59,104 nt of DNA, taken from positions 1 to 59,104 of IMG/VR virus record IMGVR_UViG_3300017788_000027. One strand, given 5' to 3'. Source of the stretch: a virus. The position numbers were made by a program, and so were the translations under genes. The notes beneath the pieces are model-generated. The model was given only the letters and a program-made list of their open reading frames with translations. It did no database searches and was not told the DNA's origin. Positions 8,144 through 20,500 of the stretch are shown piece by piece; the stretch's first letter is position 1; each line of letters begins with the position of its first letter.

Positions 8144-11100
8144 ATGTCAAGTACCGATAGACAAAACAGATTATTAGTTGCTGAGGACTGGAAAAGAATT
8201 TATCAGAGCTTCAGAAACGCCGATTTTCAAAGCTATGACTTTGAAAACCTACGTAGAGTAATGATCAATTATCTTCGAGAAAACTATCCCGAAGATTTCA
8301 ATGACTACATAGAATCAAGCGAATATCTAGCACTTATAGATATGATAGCGTTCTTAGGTCAAAGCGTGGCATTTCGTGTAGACCTTAATGCCCGTGAAAA
8401 CTTTTTAGAACTAGCAGAGCGCAGGGAAAGCATACTAAGACTGGCAAGACTACTTAGTTATAACGCCAAACGAAATCGTGCAGGCAACGGTCTTTTAAAA
8501 TTTCAAAGTGTCTCTACCACACAAACAGTAATAGACAGTAATGGTAGGAATCTTGCTGGACAAGTAGTAGTATGGAACGATCCTGCCAATAATAATTGGT
8601 ACGATCAATTTATCAAGGTCGTTAATTCTGCTTTGCCTTCAACAAGGCAATTCGGTAATCCTGATGACAAAGCCACAGTCTACGGTATTCCTACAGAACA
8701 ATACAGATTTCAAACGTACAGCACCGGTGTTCCTGTGTTTGGTTTCACAAAAACTGTCGATGGCAGAAATATGAACTTTGAAATAGTCAGCACTGTAATC
8801 CAAGAAGGGCAGGATATAATCGAAGATCCCCCACAGGGCGGCAAGTCTCTTGCATTTTTATATAGAGACGATGGCAGAGGTGCTGCTAGTCCAAGTTCAG
8901 GATTTTTCCTACATTTCCGTCAAGGTAACTTAAACACAGGTACATTTACAGTAACACAGCCTAGTACCAACGAATTAATCGATATCGATGCCAATAACAT
9001 CAACGACACTGACGTATGGTTATACCGATTAAATTCTAATGGTGTTGAAAGTGAACAGTGGGCAAAAGTTCCCAGTTTCGAAGGCAATAATATCATTTAT
9101 AACAGTTTGAAAAAGAACATAAGAAACATATATGGTGTAGTTACTAGGTTAAATGACCGTGTAAGTTTGACTTTTAGTGACGGCACTTTTGGTACACTGC
9201 CTTTAGGAACATTTAGGACTTATTATAGAGTTAGTAACGGTCTGTCATATACAATTAATCCTAAGGATGTTAGAAACGTTAGCATAGATATACCATATAT
9301 TTCTAACTTAGGTCAGGCAGAAGTGCTAACAGTCACAATGTCATTACAGACATCAGTGTCGAATAGTGCTGCATCCGAGTCAAACGACAATATTAAAAAC
9401 AATGCACCTGCGACTTATTACACACAAAATAGAATGATCACAGGTGAGGACTACAATATTAGTCCCCTGTCGGTGAGTCAGGATGTTGTAAAAATCAAAG
9501 CAGTGAATAGAACAAGTAGTGGCATCAGTAGATATTTTGATTTAGTTGATCCCACAGGCAAATACTCTAGTACGAATTTATTTGGTGATGATGGTGTAAT
9601 TTATAAAGAAGAATATCAAGATAGTTTTAGATTTAGTTATTTGACTAGAACAGACATAGAGGCTGTGATCTACAATCAAATATTAGATGTGTTGACAGAA
9701 ACTACTTTAAGAAATTTTTATTATTCTAATTTTAGTAAAATCACTACTGACAGCCTCAACATCGCTTGGTACCAAAGAACCAACGATACTAATCAAAGCA
9801 CAGGTTATGTGGGCGATAACATAGATTCGACACCATACAGGACTGGAACATTTGCTGCTACAGATCTCCAGTATTTTGAACCGGGTGCTTTGATAAAATT
9901 CCTAGCACCTGCTGGCTATTATTTTGACATAAACAACAACAATCAATTGACTGCGGGCGCTGCAACAGTGCCAAATTCTACCGCAGCGATTTGGGCTAAG
10001 GTAGTAAGTATTTCAGGAGATGGCACTGCTGGCGGGTCGGGAGTGTTATCGACAGGACAAGGGCCAGTAGTATTAAACACTGTGGTACCATCAGCAGCAG
10101 TAGTAGGACAGATAATTCCTAGATGGAGAACCACTATTGATACAAATGTTATTTCTAGTATGATAGAATTAATATTTGCGAATAAACCGTTTGGACTCCG
10201 TTATGATATCAACACTAAAAGCTGGAAGATCATATTTGAAGGTAATTTAAATCTAATCGATATTTTTAGTTTAGGTAAACAAGGGGACAACAGCAATCAA
10301 CAACTTGATGCCAGCTGGTTGTTATTGTTTACTACAGACACAGAATTTTATACAGTGACAAGTCGTCGACTGCGCTACATCTTTGAAAGTGATCAGCAGA
10401 TAAGATTCTTTTATGATTCGTCTAACAAAATCTATGATAGTAGAACAAATAGTATAGTCAAAGATAAAATTAAACTATTAAGTGTTAACACTAAACCTGA
10501 TAGTACCGCAGCACTGACCTACGATGTTACCTGGGAAATCAACAAGGAATTTGTTGGGTTAGATGGATATGTGGACACCAAGAAGATAGAACTTGCTTTC
10601 AGTGATTCTGATGATGACAGTATAGTTGACGATCCTGAATTATTTGAAACAATGGTAGCACCGTCAACGAATAGATTGTCTAAGTACGTTGTTTTAGAAA
10701 GGTATGAAGTAGATTCTGGGCAGTTAGATTATAGGTATGTTGACAACAGCGATAACAAGATAGTAATAGTTAGCTCAGAACTCACTGTTGGGGATTTGGC
10801 CCAGTACTCAGATGGACAGTATTTTTATTTTATCGACACAGCAGTCGTAAAAAAATATGATAGGATTAATGGAAGATTTATTACAAGCCTGGATTATAAA
10901 GTATTCCAAGGAAGAAATAAAATCAAATTTCAGTATGTCCACAGTGCTGATTATGAAACACGTATAGATCCTGGACATACCAATATCATGGATTTATTTG
11001 TGTTAACTAGGGAATACGATATCGAATTTAGAAAATGGCTAACAGGTAATTTAGAAACTGAACCTCTGCCATCTAGTTCGGATCAACTAGAACTTTCATT

Positions 11101-11599
11101 GTCTCCGACGCTGAATGCTATTAAAGCCACTAGCGATGAGATCGTGTACCATCCAGTCAAATACAAAGTGTTATTTGGGGGGAAAGCCAGTTTAGATGTC
11201 AGGGCCAGTTTTAAAATAATCAAGAATTTAGAACAGCCTATCAGTGACAATGAAATAAAATCTCGTGTGTTAACTGCAATCAATGAATTTTTTGCTTTAG
11301 AAAATTGGGAGTTCGGTGACAGCTTTTATTTCAGTGAAATGTCGGCATATGTGATGAATAGAACAGCACCATTCCTAGTTAATTTTGTCATAGTACCAAG
11401 ACAAAATAATCTAAGTTTTGGAAGTTTGTTTGAGATAAAGGCTGAAAGTGATCAAATCTTTATCAACGGAGCCACCACTGATGATATCGAAGTAGTTGCA
11501 GGAATAACTGCCAGCACTATTTTAGCTACCGGATCAATAACATCATCAAATAATGTGATTTCTCAACAGAGTGTAACTAGTAAAACAGGGAGTTATTAA
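8144..11599 (+). CDS. gp6: gp6 baseplate wedge protein
   Basis: A 1151-residue wedge protein. The N-terminus has the gp6/gpJ-family pattern: YDFENLRRVMINYLRENYPEDFND at about 32-55, then LIDMIAFLGQSVAFRVDLNARENFL. The C-terminal third (about 980-1100) carries EFRKWLTGNLE and IKSRVLTAINEFFALENWEFGD, also typical of the family. T4 gp6 is 660 residues, so this version has roughly 500 extra, mostly in the middle. In T4, gp6 forms the inner ring that triggers sheath contraction. The stop overlaps the start of the giant gene (TAATG). Confidence 0.88.
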   Translation: MSSTDRQNRLLVAEDWKRIYQSFRNADFQSYDFENLRRVMINYLRENYPEDFNDYIESSEYLALIDMIAFLGQSVAFRVDLNARENFLELAERRESILRLARLLSYNAKRNRAGNGLLKFQSVSTTQTVIDSNGRNLAGQVVVWNDPANNNWYDQFIKVVNSALPSTRQFGNPDDKATVYGIPTEQYRFQTYSTGVPVFGFTKTVDGRNMNFEIVSTVIQEGQDIIEDPPQGGKSLAFLYRDDGRGAASPSSGFFLHFRQGNLNTGTFTVTQPSTNELIDIDANNINDTDVWLYRLNSNGVESEQWAKVPSFEGNNIIYNSLKKNIRNIYGVVTRLNDRVSLTFSDGTFGTLPLGTFRTYYRVSNGLSYTINPKDVRNVSIDIPYISNLGQAEVLTVTMSLQTSVSNSAASESNDNIKNNAPATYYTQNRMITGEDYNISPLSVSQDVVKIKAVNRTSSGISRYFDLVDPTGKYSSTNLFGDDGVIYKEEYQDSFRFSYLTRTDIEAVIYNQILDVLTETTLRNFYYSNFSKITTDSLNIAWYQRTNDTNQSTGYVGDNIDSTPYRTGTFAATDLQYFEPGALIKFLAPAGYYFDINNNNQLTAGAATVPNSTAAIWAKVVSISGDGTAGGSGVLSTGQGPVVLNTVVPSAAVVGQIIPRWRTTIDTNVISSMIELIFANKPFGLRYDINTKSWKIIFEGNLNLIDIFSLGKQGDNSNQQLDASWLLLFTTDTEFYTVTSRRLRYIFESDQQIRFFYDSSNKIYDSRTNSIVKDKIKLLSVNTKPDSTAALTYDVTWEINKEFVGLDGYVDTKKIELAFSDSDDDSIVDDPELFETMVAPSTNRLSKYVVLERYEVDSGQLDYRYVDNSDNKIVIVSSELTVGDLAQYSDGQYFYFIDTAVVKKYDRINGRFITSLDYKVFQGRNKIKFQYVHSADYETRIDPGHTNIMDLFVLTREYDIEFRKWLTGNLETEPLPSSSDQLELSLSPTLNAIKATSDEIVYHPVKYKVLFGGKASLDVRASFKIIKNLEQPISDNEIKSRVLTAINEFFALENWEFGDSFYFSEMSAYVMNRTAPFLVNFVIVPRQNNLSFGSLFEIKAESDQIFINGATTDDIEVVAGITASTILATGSITSSNNVISQQSVTSKTGSY

Positions 11600-14500
11600 T
11601 GGCTGAAGAGCAAAATGAATATGGCCTTCCCATCGGTAAAGGTGAAAAAAGAAGAGGTGCAAAACTTTTACCTAGGTATTATAGAACAGAGCCTAACAAA
11701 AAATTCATACAAGCCACGATAGATCAATTAACTCAAACGGGCACTGTAAGGCGCCTTAATGGGTATATTGGAAGACAAAATGCCAAAGCAGTCACAGGCA
11801 AAGATGTGTTTTTAGACGCCCCAACCGTTGATAGGAAAGATTATCAATTAGAACCAGCACTAGTAGTTCGTGATGAACTTGACAATGTCACCTTCTTTAA
11901 AGATTATATCGATTATATCAATACTGTTGATGTGTTGGGCGGTATCAACGATAATCATCAAATACTGAACAAGCAAGAACTATACAGCTGGAGACCGCAT
12001 GTTAACTGGGACAAATTAACAAATTTTCAACAATATTATTGGTTGCCTTATGGTCCCTCAACTGTTAAAATTTTTGGCCAGCAACAAAACATAACGAGCA
12101 CATATACCGTTAATATTTCTGATGAAGGTGATAATAGGGCATATGTTTTTACCCCCAACGGATTAAGTAGAAATCCTACACTGAGACTTTACCGGGGGCA
12201 AACATATAGATTTGAAATTGACGCACCCAATGAGCCCTTTAGTATTAAAACACAACGAGTCGCTGGAACGTTGTTTAGATATACTAAAAATGTATCTAGC
12301 AATGCTGTCGAATCTGGTGTAATAGAATTTACTGTACCTGAAGATGCGCCCGATGTATTGTATTATGTCAGCGAAAATAGCGTTGATACTGGAGGCACAT
12401 GGCAAGTTTTTGACATCGAGGAAAATACAACAATTAATGTCGATGAAGAAGTTATTGGTAAAAAAACATACGTTTTGCCTAACGGAGTAGCATTAAGCAA
12501 CGGCATGAAAATTTCTTTCGGTGGCAACGTTGTGCCCGCTATTTATTCTAAGGGAGCATTTTATGTTGAGGGTGTTGGTGACAAAATATATTTGATATCA
12601 GAACTTTCTTTAGAAGTTATTTCTGGGTATTCTGGTAGTTTTGAGGTACTGTTTGATGATTCGGGATTTGACTCATTACCATTCAGCGACGCCACAGCAT
12701 TTGCCTCCCAGAAGGATTATATCACTATTAATAGGGGTAGCGGAGATAGAAACCCGTGGAGTCGATATAACAGATGGTTCCATCAAGATGTGATTATTAA
12801 AAGTGCTGAGCTTGCAGGAGAACAACCGGTATTAGATCAAGACAGGCGAGCGACGCGGCCCATCATTGAGTTTGATGCAAACATCAAACTTTATAATTTT
12901 GGTACACAGACAAAAGTTGACGTAGATCTAGTGGACGTATATACCGCTGATGTATTTTCTACAATAGAAGGTAGCACGGGTTATAATATCGATGGCGTGC
13001 AATTAGCCAATGGACAACGTATCTTATTTTTAGCAGACACTGATACATTGGTTAAAAATAGAATTTTTAGAGTACAATTTTTAAATCTAACACCGCCCGG
13101 CGAAAATATTAAAAGACAAATACATCTTGTAGAAGAAACAGATGCCATGCCGTTGACAAACGAAACTGTGTTAGTTAGATCAGGTAATGATTATCAAGGA
13201 AAAATGTTTTGGTTTGATGGCACTTCATGGAAAGTCACACAGGAAAAAACGTCTATAAATCAAGCACCGTTGTTTGATCTTTTTGACGAAGAAGGTACCA
13301 GTCTCAATGATCCTGTAAAATATCAAGGGTCTACTTTTGCAGGAAACAAAATATTTTCATACAAATCAGGAATTGGCTCAAAAGATCCGATTCTTGGATT
13401 TTCCTTAGCTTATAGAAATATCAATAATGTTGGTGACATAGTTTTTACCTTTGATCTTTTACAAAACAGTTTTTCATATAAGCAATTTGTTGATGTTATC
13501 ACTGAAAAAACTGACGGTAAGTTCTTGAAAATTTATAAAGGACTTGATTACGGCACACACGTCAATGGATGGGTTAAGACATCTCTCGACAACGTTCAGC
13601 CTATAATTAGGATTTATAAAGATACAGATTTAACATCGGTGTTTCCTATTGATGTCTATGATAACATAGATGAATTATCTGATCTGTTAGTTAAGGTGTA
13701 TATTAATGGTAAACGATTAGAAAAAGAAAACTGGAATATAGAAAATGGTGCTATCTATAAAAATGTAGTACTTAATAGACCTGTGACACCTACTGATGTG
13801 GTAACATTAAAGTGCTATGCCAAGCAAAAGAAAAATGCTAATGGATATTATGACCTTCCAGTTAATCTACAAAATAATCCATTGAACAACAATATTAATG
13901 AGTTCACATTAGGGGAAGTCATTGATCATGTGGACAGCATTGTCGATAATTATCCGGCCTTTGCTGGTCAATATCCTGGTGCAAGTAATCTTCGAGATCA
14001 AGGCAATTTATCTACATATGGAATTAAATTTGTTCAACATGCCGGACCTTTAAATTTTGGCGCTTATTTTTTAACATCAAGAAATGCCAACGTGATCAAA
14101 GCCATAGAACAGGCAAGAGAAGAATACGGAAAATTCAAAAGAAATTTCGCCAATGTAGCGAAATCTAAAGGTGACTCTTTGTCCACTAAACAGTTTGTGG
14201 ATGAGATTTTGTTTGAAATTAATAAAGATAATCCAAAAAATTCTCCATATTACTTCAGTGATATGATAGGGTTTGGAGCATCTACTAAGACTGATTATAC
14301 AGTTATAGATTTTAGAATCAAAACATATCCATTGTCTAATGTTTTTTCACTTAATCAATTAACAAATAAAGCAGTTTATGTATATCTTAATGATATTCAA
14401 TTGGTCTATGAAAAGGATTATACATTTAATTCTGCAGGATTTGTCGAATTGACTACTACTGTGGAGTTAGCAGATAATGACGTAATTACGGTTTATGAAT

Positions 14501-17500
14501 ATGAAAGTACTGATGGTTGTTGTATACCACAGACACCTTCAGCTTTAGGATTGTGGCCAAAATTTGAACCAAAAAAATATTTAGATACTACTTTAGTTAC
14601 TCCACAGAATGTTATACAGGGCCATGACGGAAGTATTATCCTAGCATTTAATGATTATCGTGATGATCTCATATTAGAGCTCGAAAAAAGAATCTTTAAT
14701 AATATTAAGATAACATATGATTCTTCAGTGTTAGATTTTTATGATATTCTTCCCGGATATAATAGAAATACTGACTATTCATTAGATGAGTTTAATAGAG
14801 TGCTGGCGCCTAATTTTTATCAGTGGACGCAGTTGATAGACAGAGATTTCACCAAGCCATTGACGTATGCAGCTGAAAATCCATTCACGTATAACTATAG
14901 TAAGAATTCTGCTCCTGATGGAAGAACTCTTCCTGGTTATTGGCGGGGAGTTTATACTTGGTTGTTTGACACTGATAGAATACATATCTGTCCTTGGGAA
15001 AGTTTGGGGTACACCATTGAACCAAAATGGTGGCAAGAAGTATATGGTCCAGCGCCTTACACACGAAACAATCTAATACTTTGGCAAGACCTTAAAGAGG
15101 GCATAGTCAGAGAACCTGGAAAACCTATTATTAGATATCCTAAATTTGCTAGACCTGTTTTAGAAAATATTCCTGTAGATGATGCCGGAAATCTATTAGA
15201 TCCAGTGAATGCAAACATAGCCAAGGGTTATTTTAGAAGTCAGTTATCCGATGATTTTGTATTTGGTGATAACAGCCCAGTCGAAGCAGCCTGGCGTCGA
15301 AGTAGTTTTTATCCGTTTAGTGTTTTGTCATCAATGATATTAATGCAGCCAAATAAACTTATTGGCGCATTTATTGATAGATCCAGGGTTGTTCGTAGTG
15401 ATTCTGGACAATTAGTTTATACACCTACGAATTTAAGATTAAGATTACAGGATCTTGTTGTTCCATCCACCATAGACGATGAAGAACGTAGGATGACTGC
15501 TGGATTAATCAATTATATTGTTGATTATATTTTAAGTGATAATTTACGATCTTTAGAAGAATTTAAAAATGATCTTAAATCTTTAACAAACCAATTAAGT
15601 CATAGACTCGGCGGGTTTACTAGCAAAGAAAAATTTAATTTAATATTAGACAGCAAAAGTCCGATAGCTACAGCAGGGGTATTTGTGCCGCAAGAAAATT
15701 ATAAGATTTTTCTAAACACGTCATCTCCTACTAAAAAATTACTTTACAGTGGTGTTATTATTACTAAGATACTGACAAAGTATGGATCGGGATTTGAAGT
15801 TAAGGGCTATAGTCAAAAAACGCCGTTTTTTTATTTTTATCCTTGGACACAATCTGGTATAACAATCAACGTTGGTGGAATCAGTGAGTCGTTTATTAAT
15901 TGGACCGCAGGACAACAATACGTTGTTGGAAATATAGTTAGATTCAATAATAATTTTTATAGAGTAAAAACAACACATGTTGCTCAAACGAACATAGATC
16001 TGTCATTGTATCAAAAGTTGCCGGCACTGCCTATTGTCGGTGGTAGGGATGCTGTACTTAGAAAAGAGTGGGATAGAACCCCTGTTCTGCTAAACTACGG
16101 ACATACCTTTATTTCTATTCAAGAAGTTGTAGATTTTCTTCAAGGTTACGGGGAATTCCTAAAAGATCAAGGCTTTGTTTTCGATGACTACAACACAAAT
16201 TTAAAATCAATAGCCAGCTGGGAAACTGCGGTCAAAGAATTTTTGTTCTGGACGACACAAAACTGGAGTACCGGTGAAGAAAAATATGTAGACTGGCAAG
16301 CCAACAAATTTTTTAAAGCTGATGAGATAGTAATTTATAATGGTGATTATTATAGATCAAGGAGAGATCATACAGCCACTGATCTGTTTGATGAATCTAT
16401 CTATAAAAAAATTGATAATTTAAATCAAGACGGAGCAAGTGTTATTACAATGAGTCCTAGCGCTTTGGGACTTTCTTTAAAATTAGATTTTAACGTTGTC
16501 GATGATCTTAGGGATGAGTTTAATGATTATGAAATTTTTAAAGCTGACGGGCAAAAATTTGAACAAAACTTTATAAACTACACAAGAGACGATAATGTTT
16601 TTGCCTTTAGTCCAAGAGTCGGAGGCATTGGTATTTACGGTGCTGGATTTTATCTAGTACAAAAAGAACATGTCTTGATCATCGATAATACTACGCAATT
16701 TAATGATACTATCTATGATTTAGAAGCAGGATACCGCCAAGAAAGAATACGTGTTTCTGGATATAAAACCATTGATTGGTACGGAGGATTCGATGTTCCT
16801 GGGTTTGTCTATGACAAAGCTGAAATCAAAGATTGGCAACCTTGGAATGATTACAATCTAGGCGACACTGTAAGATATAAAGAGTTTTATTATAGTGCCA
16901 ACAAATTTTTATCAGGATCACAGGATTTCAATTCTGATGATTGGATACGACTTGATGAAAAACCAGAAGCAAGATTGATACCTAACTGGGATTATAAAGC
17001 AGATCAGTTTACTGATTTTTATGACTTAGAAAGTGATAATTTTGATGCAGATCAACAAAGGATCGCACAGCATCTCATAGGCTATCAAAAGAGACAGTAT
17101 CTAGAAAATATCATAAAGAATGATGTCAGTGAGTTTAAATTTTATCAAGGTATGATACCTGAGAAAGGCACACAAAATGTTTTAAACAAATTGTTTGATG
17201 TGTTAAGCGCCGCTGATCAGGAAAGCATTAATTTTGATGAGGAATGGGCTGTTAGGATAGGGCAGTATGGCGGTGCCGATGCCTTTGAAGAAATCGAATT
17301 TTCTCTAGATGAAGACCTATTTAAAGTTAATCCTCAAGGATTTGAACTAGTTGATACAGTAGACGAAAGCAAAGTTGATTTTATCATTCGCCAGTCTCCT
17401 GGGGATATCTACGTAAAACCAAAAAATTATAACAATAATCCATGGCCAGTTAATGATAATTTTATACCATACCTAAGAACACCGGGGTATGTTAGATACG

Positions 17501-20500
17501 ATCAAGTTTCAATCAATATTGATTCTTTAGAAAACATCTTGGATCAAAATATAGAGGTATTCAGTGAAGGCGACTACGTATGGTGTGCATTTGAAAGCAG
17601 AGACTGGCAGGTTTATAGATTTACGTCAGCAGAATTTTTCGCAAGAGACGTTGAATATGCCGATGGTGTTTTAAAAATACAATGTGACAAGGTGCCAACG
17701 GTTCAAGTAGGTGACTTCATCGGTATAACTAATTCTGAAAAAATTCAAGGATTTCATAAGGTCGATGATGTAGTATTAAATTCTATTTTTATTAGAAAAC
17801 AAATTGCTGGATGGCAATCTCCTTTTCAAGACAGTTCACAGGTCTTGATATACAAATTTTTGCCACAAAGATATTCCAGCGTTGACAGTGAAATCGACTT
17901 GCCTAAAGTATTAAAACCTAAGGAAATTATTTGGACTGATGATGATGGGTCGGATAAAGCAGCAGTTTGGCAAAATGAACCAGTATATACTAGAAAAAAG
18001 TTAACAAATGCATCGCCATCATCGAACGAGTTTTTAGGTAAAGCTATTGCCGTTAACTCTACAGCAGGAACACTGGCAGTTTCTGATACCAATACGATCA
18101 AACTCTATCAAAAATCTACAAGTATAACCGGATGGACTAGACAGCAATCGATAGAGAAGCCTCCAGCATTTGCCTTCGCCAGCAGTTACGGTGACGTGTT
18201 ATCTCTAGCACCAGATGGAAAATGGTTGGCTGTGGGTATGCCAGAAGCATCAAACGTGATGACAAAACTCAGAGGGGTCTATGATAACACCGGAGCAACC
18301 ACTTATAATGTAGGTGATATCGTTAAAGTTGGTAATACTTATTGGAAGGCCAAAAAAACAGTAGTAGGTGATGGTAGTTCTATCAGTTTAAATTCTTTGG
18401 ATTGGGAACCCGCCTATATACTCGAGTTTGACTCTACTGGTTCTAGTGCTGGAGTAATGAAACAAGGAGCAGTTGCTCTTTACATCAGTGACAGTAACAA
18501 TGATTATCAGTATTTGACAACGATAGTTAGCCCAGAACCCGGTCTTAATGAACATTTTGGTGATAAGATCAGAATAGTTAAAATAGGCAGTGATTATAAG
18601 ATGATAATCAGCGCCCCGGGATACCCATCAGGTAACAATCAAGGTCGTGTTTATCTGTTCAAATATGATAGCACTACTTTACAATGGCAGATAGATTATG
18701 ATACACGATATAGAGGATTTTATAATAATACTATACGATATTTTTCAGGAGATATAGTCTTTTTTGATTATAAACTTTATCAAGCAGTATCTGAAACTAT
18801 TGCGCAGTCTCCGACAACTACTGAATTCTGGCAAAGAATTACTGATAAAAAGATCTATGGGTATTTTCCTCAGCCAGTTGTAGACAGTACTGTAATAGAT
18901 GGGAATTTAATTTACTTGCCCCTGCCTGGTGATGATTCTACGGTAATAGATGGCCTAGGAGATTCTACGTCACAGGCATCCGAATTAGTTGAATCTATCA
19001 GATCGGGCGATCAATACGGGTATGATTTTGACGTTAGTGAAGATGGTGTTTATATAGTAGTTTCTGCCCCATCAGCTGATCAACTAGTCTACGATAATTT
19101 CAAGGGAATTTATAGAACAAACTTGACCTATGTTGTTGATGATGTTGTTTTACATTCTGGTGCATACTATAAATGTATAATTGATTTTAACGGGGCCGTC
19201 GCCGGAGCATTCGATGCTAGTAAATGGCAGTTGTTGTCAAGTTCTTTAGAAGCCAACAACGGAAAAGTCTTTGTTTATAAAAAGGACGAGGACAGTTATG
19301 ATCTTATACAGACACTTGGAAAAACAAATGTAGAATTTAGAAATGCTGAGCGTTTCGGTGAAAGTGTAAGTGTTGCTACAGATGGTAGCTGGTTAGCTGT
19401 AGGTAGTTTACTTGCTGATGATACTAAGTCAGATCAAGGATTAGTGAGAACATTTAAACTTGCAGATACGTTTGATTTAGTCCAAATCATCAAGAATAGA
19501 AGTCCAGAAGTTGTAGAAGGCTTCGGTGCTAAAATACAATTTATCAACGATAATAAATCTCTAGCAATATTCAGTGTATTAGGCGATTCATTTGTTAAAA
19601 CGATATTTGACAATGCTAGTACTACATTTGATAGGGCAAGCACCCGTGTTGTAGATTATAACATCGATAGTGGCCGTGTTGATGTCTATGACAGGTTCAG
19701 TCAAAACTTTGTCTATGCAGAATCGTTGTTAGTCGATAATGTATTTGGTGAAAAATACGGATTCGGATTCGCCGGGGCAAAAAATGTTGTAGTAGTATCA
19801 GCACCCAATGAAGGAACTAATCTCGTAAATATTGGTGCAGTTTATACATACGAAAAAAATCCCACAAAAAATAGTTGGTCAAAAATACAAGAAGAATCAG
19901 ATAAGGTCGATTTATCTAAAATTAAAAAAGCGTTCTTGTATAACAAAAAAACAAATGAGTTAATATCTTATTTGGATATCATTGATCCTGTACAAGGTAA
20001 GATATCCGGAGTTGCAGAACAAGAAATCAAGTACAAAACTTATCATGATCCTGCGACATACTCTATAGGCAACGATGCGGTCACTGTTGACGAAGGTATG
20101 GCATGGACGGATAAACAGGTTGGAATGTTATGGTGGGACTTAACTAGGGCTAAATTTCTAGATAGTTATACTGGCGAATTAGTTTATAAGAATTCTACTT
20201 GGAACACATTATATGAGACCGCAAGCATTGACATTTATGAATGGGTAGAATCTAAGATAACACCGTTAGAATGGGACGCCCAGGCTGATACAGAAGCAGG
20301 TTTATCATCTGGAATTAGTGGTAAAAGTCTGTATGGAAATGCTGTTTACAGCGTAAAGAAAAGATACGACACTGTTGCTAAGACTTTTAAAAACACATAT
20401 TATTTCTGGGTCAAAAATAAAACAGTGATCCCTAATGTTAGAGATAGAAGAATATCTGCCAGTGATGTGTCTGCGCTTATCGCAGATCCAAAAGGTCAAG

